Of a stretch of 50,569 nucleotides of DNA, positions 9,904-19,492 are shown piece after piece. The notes under the pieces were generated by a model that had not been told where the DNA came from, ran no database searches, and saw nothing but the letters and a program-made list of their open reading frames with translations. Every line of letters starts with the position of its first letter. The stretch's first letter is position 1. A program made the translations under genes and the position numbers. The DNA lies in NCBI GenBank assembly GCA_937891665.1, contig CALAGS010000166.1:1-50569 (forward strand), given 5' to 3'. The DNA is from an uncultured Burkholderiales bacterium. Lineage in GTDB: Bacteria > Pseudomonadota > Gammaproteobacteria > Burkholderiales > Burkholderiaceae_C.

Positions 9904-10728
9904 TTATGGCGCCCAATCGACCAAGCCTGTCCAAGCAGTAGCCAGCACCACAATGCCAAAAGCAATGCGGTACCAAGCAAAAATTTCAAAGCTGTGCGTA
10001 GCGATGTACTTTAAGAGCCACCGCACGCAAATCCAAGCGCTGATGAAGGACACCACCAAGCCTGTGGCGAACATGGGAATATCTTCCACAGACAGCAGCG
10101 CGCGCTCTTTGTAGAGGCTATAAGCGCCAGCACCAATGAGTGTTGGAATGGCCAAAAAGAATGAAAAATCAGTGGCCGCTTTGCGCGACAAACCCAGCAA
10201 CATGCCTCCAATGATGGTGGCGCCGCTGCGACTGGTGCCAGGAATCATGGCCAGGCATTGAACGAGCCCCACCATCAAGGCGTCACGGCCTCTCATGTCC
10301 TCGACTGTGCGAATGCGTACACTGGATGGTGGCCTTCTCTCAGCCCACAAAATGATGAAGCCACCCACAATGAAAGTCGTGGCCACAACCCAAGGGTTGA
10401 ACAAATGTTCTTTGATCAATTTGCCAAAAAGCAAGCCCAACACCACGGCTGGAAAAAATCCAATGAACACGTTGAGAACAAAGCGCTGCGCTTCGACTTG
10501 GTACCTGAAAGCTTTGGCCGTAGATCGAATTTTTTCCCAATAGACCAAGATGACGGCAAAGATTGCACCCGTTTGAATGGCGATGTCAAAAACCTTGGCT
10601 TTGTCATCGTTAAAACCAAGCAAGGCACCGGCCAAAATCAGATGACCTGTTGATGAAATGGGCAAAAATTCGGTCAAGCCTTCCACCACGCCCATGGCCG
10701 CGGCTTTGGCCAGCAACATTAAATCCAC
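9904..10728 (-). CDS. uppP: Undecaprenyl-diphosphatase UppP (BacA)
   Basis: UppP dephosphorylates undecaprenyl pyrophosphate at the inner membrane, recycling the lipid carrier for peptidoglycan and giving bacitracin tolerance. The 274-residue protein is polytopic. It has the family signatures '[17 protein letters not shown]' (residues 16-32) and '[14 protein letters not shown]' (about 163-176), which hold the catalytic Glu, Ser, His and Arg. The start is GTG at 10728: AAGGAG (10734-10739) sits 5 bp upstream, while the next ATG (10719) would be 14 bp away. It is divergent from glnS. Confidence 0.95.
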   Translation of the reverse strand: MDLMLLAKAAAMGVVEGLTEFLPISSTGHLILAGALLGFNDDKAKVFDIAIQTGAIFAVILVYWEKIRSTAKAFRYQVEAQRFVLNVFIGFFPAVVLGLLFGKLIKEHLFNPWVVATTFIVGGFIILWAERRPPSSVRIRTVEDMRGRDALMVGLVQCLAMIPGTSRSGATIIGGMLLGLSRKAATDFSFFLAIPTLIGAGAYSLYKERALLSVEDIPMFATGLVVSFISAWICVRWLLKYIATHSFEIFAWYRIAFGIVVLATAWTGLVDWAP

Positions 10729-10804
10729 CAGTGCTCCTTAGTTACCCTTCAATTATCACCTCAGAGAAGCTTCACATGGCGTCGTCTGGCTCTAAAATCG
10801 TGCC

Positions 10805-12640
10805 ATGAGCACAGCAAACGACAAAGTCAAGCCGACAGACGCCCCACAGGACGCCCACAAGGTCAGTAATTTTTTGCGTCAAATCATTGAGTCCGATCTG
10901 ACTCAAGGAACTTACGCACAGCGCAAATGGGCAGGCTCTCCGGGTGATGCTTTGCATCATGCCGCCGGCTCTCCCGACCCCGCCAAAATTCGAACACGTT
11001 TTCCGCCCGAGCCCAATGGCTATTTGCACGTCGGCCATGCCAAAAGCATTTGCCTGAACTTTGGCTTGGCGCGTGATTATGGGGGCGTCTGCCACATGCG
11101 CTTTGACGATACCAATCCGGAAAAAGAAGACACCGAATACGTCAACTCGATTTTGGATGCCGTGACATGGTTGGGTTTCAACTGGGATGCTCATGGCACT
11201 TCGCATTTGTACCAAGCCAGCGATTATTTCGACTTCATGTACCAGGCTGCCGAATTCCTTGTACAAGCAAATTTAGCGTACGTAGACGAGCAATCAGCCG
11301 AGGACATGCGAGCCCACCGTGGCGACTTTAATACGCCTGGCAAGAACAGTCCTTTTCGCTCGCGCACACCCGAAGAAAATTTAAACCGTTTTCGCGAAAT
11401 GCGCGATGGCAAGCTAGCCGATGGCGCAGCTGTCCTTCGCGCCAAAATTGACATGGCATCGCCCAACATCAATCTGCGCGACCCTGCCATTTACCGCATT
11501 CGAAGGGCCACACACCACAACACCGGCGATACATGGTGCATTTACCCGATGTACACCTTCGCGCATCCCATTGAAGATGCGCTAGAGCAAATCACCCACA
11601 GCATTTGCACGCTTGAGTTTGAAGATCAGCGCCCGTTTTACGATTGGCTTTTAACGCGCTTGAGCGAAAGCCACACACAAGCGGATGGCACGCCATTGGC
11701 GGCGCTTCTTGCCAGTCCCAATCCGAAGCAATACGAATTTGCAAGACTCAATCTCACCTACGTGATCACCAGCAAACGCAAGCTGGCCCAATTGGTCAAC
11801 GAAAGCAAAGTCAGCGGATGGGACGACCCCCGCATGCCCACCATTGTGGGACTTCGTCGCCGCGGCTACACACCCGAGAGTTTGCAGCTTTTTGCAGAAC
11901 GCATTGGCGTCACCAAAAGTGATTCATGGATTGACTACAGCACCTTAGAGGGTTGTTTGCGCGATGACCTAGACCCCAAGGCTGCGCGCGCCATGGCCGT
12001 CCTCGACCCTCTTCAGCTCACCATCACGAATTGGGATGAGCTCATGGGCGCAGGCAAGCTAGAGGCTTGTCATGCACCTGTTCATCCGCATCATCCTGAG
12101 TTAGGGCAAAGGCATTTCCAATTTGGAAAATCGCTTTGGATCGAGCGCACTGACTATGAAGACAGCCCACCCAAAGGCTTCTTTCGTTTGTTCCCTGGCA
12201 ACAAAGTTCGTCTGAAATACGGCTATGTCATTGAATGCACAGGGGCCAACAAAGATGCCGATGGCAAGGTCACCGAAGTGCTTGCGCAATTGATACCAGA
12301 CACCAAAAGCGGTACCCCAGGCTCTGACAGTGTGAAAGTGAAAGGTGTGATGACTTGGGTGTCACAGGCTGATGCAGTTTCGGCTGAAGTGCGCTTGTAC
12401 GACCGCTTGTTTACAGAAGCCCACCCAGATGCAGGTGGCAAAGACTTCTTGACCAGCTTTAACCCAGAAAGCCTGAAAGTGATGACTGCTTTTGTTGAGC
12501 CTTCATTGGCAAACAGTGCGCCTGATGCCAAATTTCAATTTGAAAGACACGGCTACTTTGTGGCAGATCGCATAGACCATACGACCAACAAACTGGTCTT
12601 TAACCGCTGTACAGGACTGAAAGATACCTGGAGCAAGTAA
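10805..12640 (+). CDS. glnS: Glutaminyl-tRNA synthetase
   Basis: A class I aminoacyl-tRNA synthetase charging tRNA-Gln. The 611-residue protein has a HIGH-type motif in 'PPEPNGYLHVGHAKS' (about residues 67-81). A KMSKS-type loop follows in 'VITSKRKLAQLV' (about 321-332). The C-terminal half has the two beta-barrels of GlnRS ('GFFRLFPGNKVRLKYGYVIE'). GlnRS and GluRS are close relatives, but the HVGH form of the motif, the KR-type second motif and the C-terminal barrels mark GlnRS. The first 50 residues are a hydrophilic extension before the catalytic core. No operon partner; a hairpin lies just after the stop. Confidence 0.96.
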   Translation: MSTANDKVKPTDAPQDAHKVSNFLRQIIESDLTQGTYAQRKWAGSPGDALHHAAGSPDPAKIRTRFPPEPNGYLHVGHAKSICLNFGLARDYGGVCHMRFDDTNPEKEDTEYVNSILDAVTWLGFNWDAHGTSHLYQASDYFDFMYQAAEFLVQANLAYVDEQSAEDMRAHRGDFNTPGKNSPFRSRTPEENLNRFREMRDGKLADGAAVLRAKIDMASPNINLRDPAIYRIRRATHHNTGDTWCIYPMYTFAHPIEDALEQITHSICTLEFEDQRPFYDWLLTRLSESHTQADGTPLAALLASPNPKQYEFARLNLTYVITSKRKLAQLVNESKVSGWDDPRMPTIVGLRRRGYTPESLQLFAERIGVTKSDSWIDYSTLEGCLRDDLDPKAARAMAVLDPLQLTITNWDELMGAGKLEACHAPVHPHHPELGQRHFQFGKSLWIERTDYEDSPPKGFFRLFPGNKVRLKYGYVIECTGANKDADGKVTEVLAQLIPDTKSGTPGSDSVKVKGVMTWVSQADAVSAEVRLYDRLFTEAHPDAGGKDFLTSFNPESLKVMTAFVEPSLANSAPDAKFQFERHGYFVADRIDHTTNKLVFNRCTGLKDTWSK

Positions 12641-12644
12641 ATGA

Positions 12645-12676
12645 AAAAAGGCGCATCACTTCACAGTGAGTGCGCC
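12645..12676 (-). terminator. Rho-independent terminator after the MAPEG gene
   Basis: GGCGCA (12650-12655) pairs with TGCGCC (12671-12676), with an inner CACT/AGTG helix around a TCAC loop. Read on the minus strand, the stem is followed by six T, so it should stop transcription from the MAPEG gene. The plus-strand side has only a weak T-rich stretch and is a doubtful terminator for glnS. Confidence 0.65.
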
Positions 12677-12692
12677 CTCTTGTGGGGTGAAG

Positions 12693-13073
12693 TTAAGCAC
12701 CCAAGCTGGCTGCATACAAACCAAGGGTGCACAGAAAACCAACGAACCAAGCCAGTGAGCGAAGCTTGTCTTTGTCAATCACATAGCAGGCAATGTAGGC
12801 CACTCGAGCAACAATGAAAACGCCAGCGTAAATGTCAATGCGCTCCTGCGGTACTTGGGCATGCATGGCGACCAAAATACCAATGGCGAAAAAGGGAAAT
12901 GCCTCAAAACAATTGCCTTGTGCAGCATTGGCCCTGGCTCGGTAACCCGTTTGTTGCGCCAACCACTCGCGCGGATTGTGATTGTCGTAATTCTTCTTGC
13001 CAGCTTTGGCAATACCAGCACAAACGATGGGCATCAAGCCCGCCACCAACATAGAGGCAATTGCAACATTCAT
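12693..13073 (-). CDS. MAPEG-family small membrane protein
   Basis: A 126-residue protein with four membrane segments in the size range of the MAPEG superfamily (membrane-associated proteins in eicosanoid and glutathione metabolism). The segment 'RARANAAQGNCFEAFPFFAI' carries the RxxRAxxNxxE-like signature of the family: R, N and E are all in place. The first 17 codons of the longer open frame (from 13124) are charged and unconserved. The start at 13073 is preferred because AAAGAGAT lies just upstream and the first helix (MNVAIASMLVAGLMPIVCAG) then begins at once. Bacterial MAPEG proteins of this type have no settled function; some bind glutathione. Confidence 0.8.
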   Translation of the reverse strand: MNVAIASMLVAGLMPIVCAGIAKAGKKNYDNHNPREWLAQQTGYRARANAAQGNCFEAFPFFAIGILVAMHAQVPQERIDIYAGVFIVARVAYIACYVIDKDKLRSLAWFVGFLCTLGLYAASLGA

Positions 13074-13234
13074 ACTGAGATCTCTTTCTGGAAAAACTTC
13101 GACTTCGAATGCTATTTTAGTCACTTAATAAACTTAAAAATTGCATCCACGAGGGCCTAAACTCTGACAATGGCACATTTCCCAGTCTGGTCACTTAGAA
13201 TTTGGGTTTAATCGGTTCCGTACAGGAAATTTTC

Positions 13235-14497
13235 ATGTCTTTGCATTCCATTCGCGCTTACCTGCTGGTTCTGACATCGGCCCTGCTTTTGGCAGCTTGT
13301 GGCGGCAGCTCCACGCCCTCCACGCCTGCGCCTCCCGTCGGCGGTTTGAGTGTTGTTGCCGGAGACAGTCAAGTGACTGTGAGTTGGAAAGAAACACCAG
13401 GGGTTGAGTACTGGATTTTCGCAGCCCCCAACAACCCCAACTTAAGCTTAAACAACTGGCTCGCCACATCGGGCTCGACATACCGACTCAAGGTGACATC
13501 CCCTTATGCGGTCACTGGCCTGACCAATGGCACGCCTTACTCATTTTTCATGACGGGTAGAACCAACAACGGCCCAGGTGGAGACGCCACGCCAACAGTT
13601 GCCGCCACACCTCGCTTAGCAGGCTCCGAGTGGACCTCAGCCAGCACATTGAATACAGGTACACCCACAGGAATGACTTATGGCAGCTACTTAGACATCG
13701 CCAGCAACACTGTGCTTAACACGTACTTGGCCGTTGGCAATGGCGGCAAGATGTTTCGGGCTGCAGACCTCAACACTTGGACAGCCATCACACCTGTTGT
13801 CAACGTTAACCTGCATGCGGCCGAATACAGTTTCACCAAATTCGTTGCGGTTGGCGAAGGGGGCACCATCCTTTACAGCTCCGATTCCAAAATATGGACA
13901 CCGTCCACCAAAATCACCCCTCAAAACCTCAATGCCATTGCGACCAATGGCAGCTTGGCCATTGCAGTGGGTGACAACGGCACCATTGTGACCAGCAAGG
14001 ATGGCATCGCTTGGACGGTGACGACAAGCGTGCCAACCACAAACAAGCTTGATGGCATTTCATACACAAGCGCAGGCAATTGGCTGGCCGTCGGTGCTGG
14101 CGGCACCATTCTGACCAGCGGTGATGGCTTGACATGGACAGCTCAAAAGTCAGGCAGCTCAGCTGACCTCAAAGGCGTTGGTTCAATGACAAACTTCACC
14201 AACAATGTCACCAGTTATCAATTCATTGTCGTTGGCGCCAACGGCACCATCTTGAGCAGCCCTGACGCCATCACATGGACAGCACAAAGTGCCAATACCA
14301 CTGCCAATTTCAATGCACTGTCCGCCACCAATCAGTTCTTGGCCGTAGGTTCAGACGGCACTGTTGTGATCAGTTTGGATGGCATCTCTTGGAAGCAGCA
14401 AGCAAGCAAAACCACCGCCAATCTCACCCATTTGCTAAGAGCTCAAAACATGTACATCGCGGTCAATAGCATGGGCGGCATCATTTACTCAAAATAA
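13235..14497 (+). CDS. Secreted lipoprotein with fibronectin-like domain and seven-bladed propeller
   Basis: This 420-residue protein starts with a lipoprotein signal peptide ending in 'LLLAACGG', so Cys22 is the likely lipidated residue. A proline/serine/threonine spacer leads to a fibronectin-III-like domain (about residues 36-120, 'GLSVVAGDSQVTVSWKETP'). After that come seven copies of a motif of the form AVGxxGTIxxSxDGxxWT: 'YLAVGNGGKMFRAAD', 'FVAVGEGGTILYSSD', 'AIAVGDNGTIVTSKDG', 'WLAVGAGGTILTSGDG', 'FIVVGANGTILSSPD', 'FLAVGSDGTVVISLDG' and a shortened 'YIAVNSMGGIIYSK'. Such repeats form Ycf48/sialidase-like beta-propellers. The start ATG at 13235 has AGGAAA upstream; a TTG-opened frame from 13202 would break the signal peptide. 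The binding partner is unknown. Confidence 0.82.
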   Translation: MSLHSIRAYLLVLTSALLLAACGGSSTPSTPAPPVGGLSVVAGDSQVTVSWKETPGVEYWIFAAPNNPNLSLNNWLATSGSTYRLKVTSPYAVTGLTNGTPYSFFMTGRTNNGPGGDATPTVAATPRLAGSEWTSASTLNTGTPTGMTYGSYLDIASNTVLNTYLAVGNGGKMFRAADLNTWTAITPVVNVNLHAAEYSFTKFVAVGEGGTILYSSDSKIWTPSTKITPQNLNAIATNGSLAIAVGDNGTIVTSKDGIAWTVTTSVPTTNKLDGISYTSAGNWLAVGAGGTILTSGDGLTWTAQKSGSSADLKGVGSMTNFTNNVTSYQFIVVGANGTILSSPDAITWTAQSANTTANFNALSATNQFLAVGSDGTVVISLDGISWKQQASKTTANLTHLLRAQNMYIAVNSMGGIIYSK

Positions 14498-14531
14498 AAC
14501 GCAACTGAGAGATCGCCTCTCTTGACACCCC

Positions 14532-14564
14532 AAAAAAAAGGCCTTCATTTGAAGGCTTTTTTTT
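14532..14564. terminator. Bidirectional terminator between the lipoprotein gene and ntrC
   Basis: GCCTTC (14541-14546) and GAAGGC (14551-14556) form a stem with an ATTT loop, flanked by eight A on the left (14532-14539) and eight T on the right (14557-14564). It therefore works on both strands and lies between two convergent genes, as expected for a shared terminator. Confidence 0.9.
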
Positions 14565-14570
14565 CACAAA

Positions 14571-16076
14571 TTAAGCTTCAATGTGAAGCTCTTGAATTTT
14601 TCGAGTAATGGTATTGCGACCAATACCCAACTTAACAGCCGCTTCGATGCGTCGTCCCCGGGTGGTCGCCAGTGCTGCTTGAATCAGCAAGGATTCAAAG
14701 CGTTTGGTCAGTACATCCCACACGTCTTGGCGGTCTGTGCCCAACAGCTGCAAAGCCTCCACCTCTAACGCGCTCTCCCAACCTGCATGTGCGCCTAAGT
14801 TCACCAAAGCGGGCGATGTACCGATAGCGGCTGCTAGGGGTGTACTCTCGCTCAATGGGATCAATTCTCCAACTGCCATTGCACCTTGAGGCGTTGCATT
14901 CACGGAAGGGTTGTGTGACAAAACCTCCGGCGGCAGGTCCTTGGCCTCAATCATTTGGGCAGGGGCCATCACAGTCAGCCAATGGCAAATGTTTTCCAAT
15001 TGGCGAACGTTGCCAGGGAAATGAAAGTGCCCCAAAATTTCAAGCGCTTGATCTGAAATTCGCTTGGGCTCAACACCCAATTGCTGCGCACTTTGCAACA
15101 AAAAGTGCTTGGCTAAAACTTGAACGTCTTCTCTGCGTTCACGCAAAGCAGGCAAACGCAGTCGAATGACATTCAGGCGGTGAAACAAGTCTTCTCGGAA
15201 CACGCCTTCTTTAACCCTTTGCTCTAAATCTTGGTGTGTAGCAGCAATGACTCGCACATTGGCCTTGACCGAAGTGTGCCCGCCCACTCTGTAAAAGTGG
15301 CCATCAGACAAAACGCGCAACAAACGTGTCTGAAGGTCAAAAGGCATGTCGCCAATTTCATCTAAAAACAGGGTGCCGCCTTCTGCTTGTTCAAACCTGC
15401 CGCGTCTTGATGTTTGCGCGCCAGTAAATGCACCTCGCTCATGACCGAAAAGCTCACTCTCTAACAGGTCTTTCGGAATGGCCGCCGTATTGATGGCCAC
15501 AAAAGGGCCATTCGCTCTGGGGGAGTGCTTGTGCAATGCACGGGCCACCAGCTCCTTGCCGGAACCAGATTCGCCGGTGATCATGACAGTCACATTGCTT
15601 TGCGAAAGTCGACCAATGGCTCTGAAAACATCCTGCATGGCGGGCGCCTGACCCATCATCTCTGGCGTCGCAGCCATGAGTTCCTCAGCCACTTCTTCGC
15701 GCTGACTTTCTTCAAGCGCGCGTCGAATTAGCTCAATGGCCTTGGGCAAGTCAAAAGGCTTGGGCAAGTATTCAAAAGCGCCATTTTGAAAAGCTGAAAC
15801 AGCACTGTCCAGATCAGAAAAGGCCGTCATGATGATGACTGGCAATGCAGGCAGTTGCTGCTTGACTTGCGTCAACAAATCCAAGCCCGATCCACCTGGC
15901 ATGCGAATGTCACTGACCAAGACCTGAGGGCCTTCACTGCCGTCTTCTGTGGCCAGCGCTGCAAGGACTTCACGCGGATTGGTAAAACTGCGAGTACTCA
16001 AGCCTTCGCGAAGGAGAGCCTTTTCTAAGACGAATCGGATGGATTGGTCATCGTCTACGATCCAGATAGGCTTCAT
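14571..16076 (-). CDS. ntrC: Nitrogen regulation response regulator NtrC
   Basis: NtrC is the sigma-54-dependent activator of nitrogen-limitation genes. The 501-residue protein has three domains in order. The receiver (1-120) carries the phospho-acceptor Asp56 in '[11 protein letters not shown]'. The AAA+ domain (about 145-375) has Walker A '[15 protein letters not shown]' and the sigma-54 contact loop 'GAFTGAQ'. A Fis-type helix-turn-helix occupies the last 45 residues ('[20 protein letters not shown]'). A linker of about 60 residues before the Fis domain is low in conservation. ntrB lies 44 bp upstream on the same strand. NtrC sites are predicted upstream of glnA in this window. Confidence 0.96.
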   Translation of the reverse strand: MKPIWIVDDDQSIRFVLEKALLREGLSTRSFTNPREVLAALATEDGSEGPQVLVSDIRMPGGSGLDLLTQVKQQLPALPVIIMTAFSDLDSAVSAFQNGAFEYLPKPFDLPKAIELIRRALEESQREEVAEELMAATPEMMGQAPAMQDVFRAIGRLSQSNVTVMITGESGSGKELVARALHKHSPRANGPFVAINTAAIPKDLLESELFGHERGAFTGAQTSRRGRFEQAEGGTLFLDEIGDMPFDLQTRLLRVLSDGHFYRVGGHTSVKANVRVIAATHQDLEQRVKEGVFREDLFHRLNVIRLRLPALRERREDVQVLAKHFLLQSAQQLGVEPKRISDQALEILGHFHFPGNVRQLENICHWLTVMAPAQMIEAKDLPPEVLSHNPSVNATPQGAMAVGELIPLSESTPLAAAIGTSPALVNLGAHAGWESALEVEALQLLGTDRQDVWDVLTKRFESLLIQAALATTRGRRIEAAVKLGIGRNTITRKIQELHIEA

Positions 16077-16120
16077 GTGACTTAACTTTCTCTAAAAAGA
16101 ATGCACTGTCTGCTATCAGA

Positions 16121-17263
16121 TCAGGGCAACGGAATCAAAATTTTGAAATCTGTTCGACCTGGCACGCTTTCACACTCAATCATGCCGTGGTGCTGCTGAA
16201 CAAAGGTCTGAGCCAAAGTAAGACCTAAGCCAGAGCCGCCTTCTCTACCAGAAATCAGTGGGAAGAAAATTCGGTCTTTGATAGAGTCTGGAACACCAGG
16301 CCCGTTGTCTATCACATGCAATTCCAATGCCAGTCGATAACGCTGTTTTCCAAATGTCACTTGGCGGGTAATACGCGTCTTAAAAGTAAGTTGGGCGTCG
16401 CCCTCAGTCACCCGATCTGACAAGGCCAAGGCTGCGTTGTGAGCGATGTTTAAAACAGCCTGAATAAGCTGCTCCCTGTCGCCTCTGAATTCGGGAATGG
16501 AAGTGTCGTAGTCTCTGATGACCCGCAAACCTTTTGGAAATTCAGCCACAACGAGTGAGCGCACCCGCTCACAAACTTCGTGGATATTGACATCTCCCAC
16601 CATGTGGGGCCGGCGATGCGGCGCCAACAGCCGGTCTACCAAGAGTTGCAAACGATCGGCTTCTCGAATGATGACCTGGGTGTATTCGGTCAACTCCTTG
16701 GACTCCATTTCCATTTCGAGCAGCTGCGCAGCACCGCGAATACCCCCCAAGGGGTTCTTGATCTCATGGGCTAAATTTCGAATGAGCTCTTTGTTGGCTT
16801 GGGCCTGGTCAATCAGCCGTTCTTCTCTGTCCTGCCGCGTTTGCTGTTGAATGGGCAGTAATTCAATGATCACTTCGTCAGATTGATCGGACTGCGCAAC
16901 AATCACATGAACAGGAAGTGACTCCTCTGGGTTGATGCGCAACAACTCGGCGTCGTAGCGCAATGCCGCAAATTCATTGGCTTTGGCGCCTGAAAGTGCA
17001 TGCAACAAGGGTTTGGGATCTGAAAAGAAATTCAAAAAGGATTCTCCCTCCAAACTCCTTCTGGACTGGCCCATCACGTCCTCTAATTCTGAGTTCACAA
17101 AGACAACAGTGCCATTGCTTTCCAAGATGGCGATGGGGGTGGCCAACCAGTCGAACGCCTGAAAGCGATGATTCTGTGAAGCACCTCTGACATGCGTATT
17201 TCGCGCTTGCGACCCAACAGAGGGGCTGGAACTCAATTTGGATTGATTTGAAATTTTCGCCAT
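16121..17263 (-). CDS. glnL: Nitrogen regulation sensor kinase NtrB (GlnL)
   Basis: NtrB phosphorylates or dephosphorylates NtrC depending on PII binding. The 380-residue cytoplasmic protein has a PAS domain (about 35-130), then the HisKA segment 'NLAHEIKNPLGGIRGAAQLL' with His166 as the phosphorylation site. The HATPase_c domain follows, with an N box in 'QAVLNIAHNAALAL', G1 'DNGPGVP' and G2 'GGSGLGLTLAQ'. No membrane segments are present, in agreement with NtrB. The gene lies 7 bp downstream of a small secreted-protein gene and precedes ntrC. The first 30 residues are serine/asparagine-rich and probably disordered. Confidence 0.95.
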   Translation of the reverse strand: MAKISNQSKLSSSPSVGSQARNTHVRGASQNHRFQAFDWLATPIAILESNGTVVFVNSELEDVMGQSRRSLEGESFLNFFSDPKPLLHALSGAKANEFAALRYDAELLRINPEESLPVHVIVAQSDQSDEVIIELLPIQQQTRQDREERLIDQAQANKELIRNLAHEIKNPLGGIRGAAQLLEMEMESKELTEYTQVIIREADRLQLLVDRLLAPHRRPHMVGDVNIHEVCERVRSLVVAEFPKGLRVIRDYDTSIPEFRGDREQLIQAVLNIAHNAALALSDRVTEGDAQLTFKTRITRQVTFGKQRYRLALELHVIDNGPGVPDSIKDRIFFPLISGREGGSGLGLTLAQTFVQQHHGMIECESVPGRTDFKILIPLP

Positions 17264-17270
17264 CTGAATT

Positions 17271-17813
17271 TCACTTAGATGGCACCGAGGCCAAATTGGA
17301 TGTGTGACGGCTCAACTCTCTTTTCAAAGCCAACAGGTCTCGCGCCATGCGCTCAATTTGAGTTTGCATATCTGCTGTACGGCGCTTGTATTGCGGGTTT
17401 TGCAAAGACTCACCTTCTTGAAGGGCTGGTTGACCTCCATTAAAAACTCGCACCATTTCTGCATGCTTAGCGCTTAGTTTCTGCCACTCATCCTCCAAAA
17501 CAGTGCGTGCTTGAACATTTCGCTGAAGTGCATCTTGTGGTTTGGTGGGTGGGATGGAAATGCGCTCAGTAGCAGTGCCAGAAACCGCTGAGACCGGCTT
17601 TGGAGACTGACTATTTTGAACACGCGTTCCCTCGATTTGAGTCGGATTTGAAATCAGCAGTTTTTGGCACTGACTGGGGTCATTCGGTTGGTTGGTTATT
17701 TCTTGGCCACACTTGTAGACAGCTTGATCGGCCAATGCCATACCTGCAAACCATGGCAAGGCCATGAGCAGTATGTGCCATTGAAATTTCACCGACTTCA
17801 AGCCTGCAATCAT
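17271..17813 (-). CDS. Putative secreted DUF4124-like protein between glnA and ntrB
   Basis: A 180-residue protein with a signal peptide (about residues 1-28, cut after 'MALADQ' or nearby), then a short DUF4124-like motif 'VYKCGQEITNQPNDPSQCQK' with two cysteines. A proline/serine-rich stretch and a charged helical, possibly coiled-coil, C-terminus follow. The function is not known. It is exported and probably periplasmic. Its position, 85 bp after glnA and 7 bp before ntrB, places it in the nitrogen locus. Burkholderiales often keep such a gene there, but this is recalled context, not proof of a nitrogen role. The terminator between glnA and this gene suggests ntrBC need either read-through or a local promoter. 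Confidence 0.7.
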   Translation of the reverse strand: MIAGLKSVKFQWHILLMALPWFAGMALADQAVYKCGQEITNQPNDPSQCQKLLISNPTQIEGTRVQNSQSPKPVSAVSGTATERISIPPTKPQDALQRNVQARTVLEDEWQKLSAKHAEMVRVFNGGQPALQEGESLQNPQYKRRTADMQTQIERMARDLLALKRELSRHTSNLASVPSK

Positions 17814-17836
17814 GTCTCAAAAATCTTTCCAAAATG

Positions 17837-17863
17837 AAAAAGGACGGCCTGAGCCGTCCTTTT
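17837..17863 (-). terminator. Terminator or attenuator downstream of glnA
   Basis: GGACGGC (17842-17848) pairs with GCCGTCC (17853-17859) around a CTGA loop, extended by flanking A and T runs. Read on the minus strand, the hairpin is followed by T-rich sequence. It lies after the glnA stop and before the gene leading to ntrBC, like the attenuating terminator between glnA and glnL of enteric bacteria. Confidence 0.85.
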
Positions 17864-17898
17864 CGGGGTCGGGCTCAGGTGCCCCAACTCGCTGCAAA

Positions 17899-19314
17899 TT
17901 ACAGTGAGTAGTACATCTCGTATTCGATGGGGTGCACGGCTTGACGGAAGCGTGTGACTTCGCCCATTTTCAATTCAATGTAAGCATCGAGCATGGAGTC
18001 TGTGAACACGCCACCTTTTGTGAGGAAGGCGCGGTCTTTGTCCAAATACTCAAGCGCTTGGTCTAAGCTGTGGCAAACGGTTGGCACCAATGCATCTTCT
18101 TCGGGCGGCAAATGGTACAAATCTTTGGTAGCAGCTTCACCTGGATGGATCTTGTTTTCCACGCCGTCCAAACCAGCCATCATGAGTGCAGAGAAGCACA
18201 GATAGGGGTTGGCCATTGGATCTGGGAAGCGCGCTTCAATGCGGCGACCTTTGTCAGAAGCAACGTGAGGAATGCGAATGGAAGCAGAACGGTTGCGGCT
18301 AGAGTAAGCCAACTTCACAGGGGCTTCAAATCCAGGCACCAAACGCTTGTAGCTGTTGGTGGTGGGGTTGGTGATGGCGTTCAATGCACGAGCGTGCTTG
18401 ATGATGCCGCCAATGTAGTAAAGCGCAAAGTCTGACAAACCTGCATAGCCATTGCCTGCGAACAAGTTCTTGCCGTCTTTCCAGATGGACTGGTGAACGT
18501 GCATGCCGGAGCCGTTGTCGCCAACCAGTGGCTTAGGCATGAAAGTCGCAGTTTTGCCGTAGGCATTGGCCACGTTCCAAACCACATACTTCAATGTTTG
18601 AGTCCAGTCAGCGCGCTGCACCAAGGTGCTGAAGCGTGTGCCGATTTCGTTTTGACCTGCGCCAGCCACTTCGTGGTGGAAGACTTCAACAGGGATTCCC
18701 ATAGATTCGAGAATCAGGGACATTTCAGCGCGCATGTCTTGTGTGCTGTCGACGGGAGGTACTGGGAAGTAACCACCTTTGACGGTTGGACGGTGACCGC
18801 GGTTGCCGCCTTCCATTTTGGTACCACTGTTCCATGGTGCTTCATAGTCGTCGATCTTGAAGAAAGAACCTGACATGTCGCTGCCAAAACGGACGTCATC
18901 GAACAAGAAGAATTCTGGCTCGGGTCCGAAGTAAGCAGTGTCGCCCAGGCCAGAGGCTTTCAAATAAGCTTCAGCGCGCTTGGCGATAGAACGGGGGTCA
19001 CGGTCGTAGGCTTTGCCATCACCGGGTTCCAAAACGTCGCAACCCAAGATCAGTGTCGTTTCTTCGAAGAAGGGATCGAGGTTGGCAGTATTGGGATCGG
19101 GCATCAACAACATGTCGGAGGCTTCAATGCCCTTCCAACCTGCAATGGAAGAACCATCGAACGCGTGGCCGTCGGTGAATTTGTCTTCGTCAAAGTGGGA
19201 GATTGGCACGGATACGTGCTGCTCTTTGCCACGGGTATCGGTGAAGCGGAAGTCAACAAACTTGACTTCATTGTCCTTCACCATCTTCATCACGTCTGCG
19301 ACGGTCTTTGCCAT
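17899..19314 (-). CDS. glnA: Glutamine synthetase type I
   Basis: GlnA makes glutamine from glutamate, ammonia and ATP and is the main entry of ammonia under nitrogen limitation. The 471-residue protein is close to the E. coli enzyme (469). It shows the N-terminal '[14 protein letters not shown]', the substrate region '[13 protein letters not shown]', the metal-ligand strand '[14 protein letters not shown]', '[15 protein letters not shown]' and '[10 protein letters not shown]'. Tyr400 in 'DLYHLPPEE' matches the site that GlnE adenylylates, so post-translational control is expected. The start at 19314 has AGGAG 6 bp upstream; a TTG one codon earlier is not needed. Transcription is probably sigma-54/NtrC dependent (see promoter and enhancer sites). 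Confidence 0.97.
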   Translation of the reverse strand: MAKTVADVMKMVKDNEVKFVDFRFTDTRGKEQHVSVPISHFDEDKFTDGHAFDGSSIAGWKGIEASDMLLMPDPNTANLDPFFEETTLILGCDVLEPGDGKAYDRDPRSIAKRAEAYLKASGLGDTAYFGPEPEFFLFDDVRFGSDMSGSFFKIDDYEAPWNSGTKMEGGNRGHRPTVKGGYFPVPPVDSTQDMRAEMSLILESMGIPVEVFHHEVAGAGQNEIGTRFSTLVQRADWTQTLKYVVWNVANAYGKTATFMPKPLVGDNGSGMHVHQSIWKDGKNLFAGNGYAGLSDFALYYIGGIIKHARALNAITNPTTNSYKRLVPGFEAPVKLAYSSRNRSASIRIPHVASDKGRRIEARFPDPMANPYLCFSALMMAGLDGVENKIHPGEAATKDLYHLPPEEDALVPTVCHSLDQALEYLDKDRAFLTKGGVFTDSMLDAYIELKMGEVTRFRQAVHPIEYEMYYSL

Positions 19315-19358
19315 CAAATTCTCCTAAGGATGGGTGTTGATAATTGGTTCTTCGGGAA

Positions 19359-19375
19359 TGCAGTTTCTATGCCAA
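19359..19375 (-). promoter_or_regulatory. Sigma-54 (-24/-12) promoter of glnA
   Basis: Read on the minus strand the sequence is TTGGCATAGAAACTGCA. The invariant GG and GC are 12 bp apart start to start, as in the TTGGCACGNNNNTTGCA consensus; three of the fixed positions differ. Transcription would start at about 19348, leaving a leader of about 34 bases with an AGGAG before the glnA ATG. Confidence 0.75.
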
Positions 19376-19458
19376 CAAAAGCAGAGCGCCACAATGACCC
19401 AAGCCCGCTATTGTGCCCTGAGGACAGGACCTCATATTGCGACTTGCCGGGATTTTTT

Positions 19459-19475
19459 TGCATCAATTTGATGCA
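19459..19475. promoter_or_regulatory. Promoter-proximal NtrC-like palindrome upstream of glnA
   Basis: TGCATCAATTTGATGCA is a perfect palindrome around its centre base, with the GCAY-N7-RTGC form of weaker NtrC sites. Its centre lies about 119 bp upstream of the predicted start and 34 bp from the stronger site, close to the three-helical-turn spacing of the two E. coli glnA enhancer sites. Confidence 0.65.
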
Positions 19476-19492
19476 CCACAATACACCACAAA

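Noticed and set aside
9888..9930. Short GGTGCC/GGCGCC inverted repeat at the hydrolase-uppP junction as a terminator
   Set aside because: It contains a G-T pair, overlaps the uppP coding end and lacks a T run.
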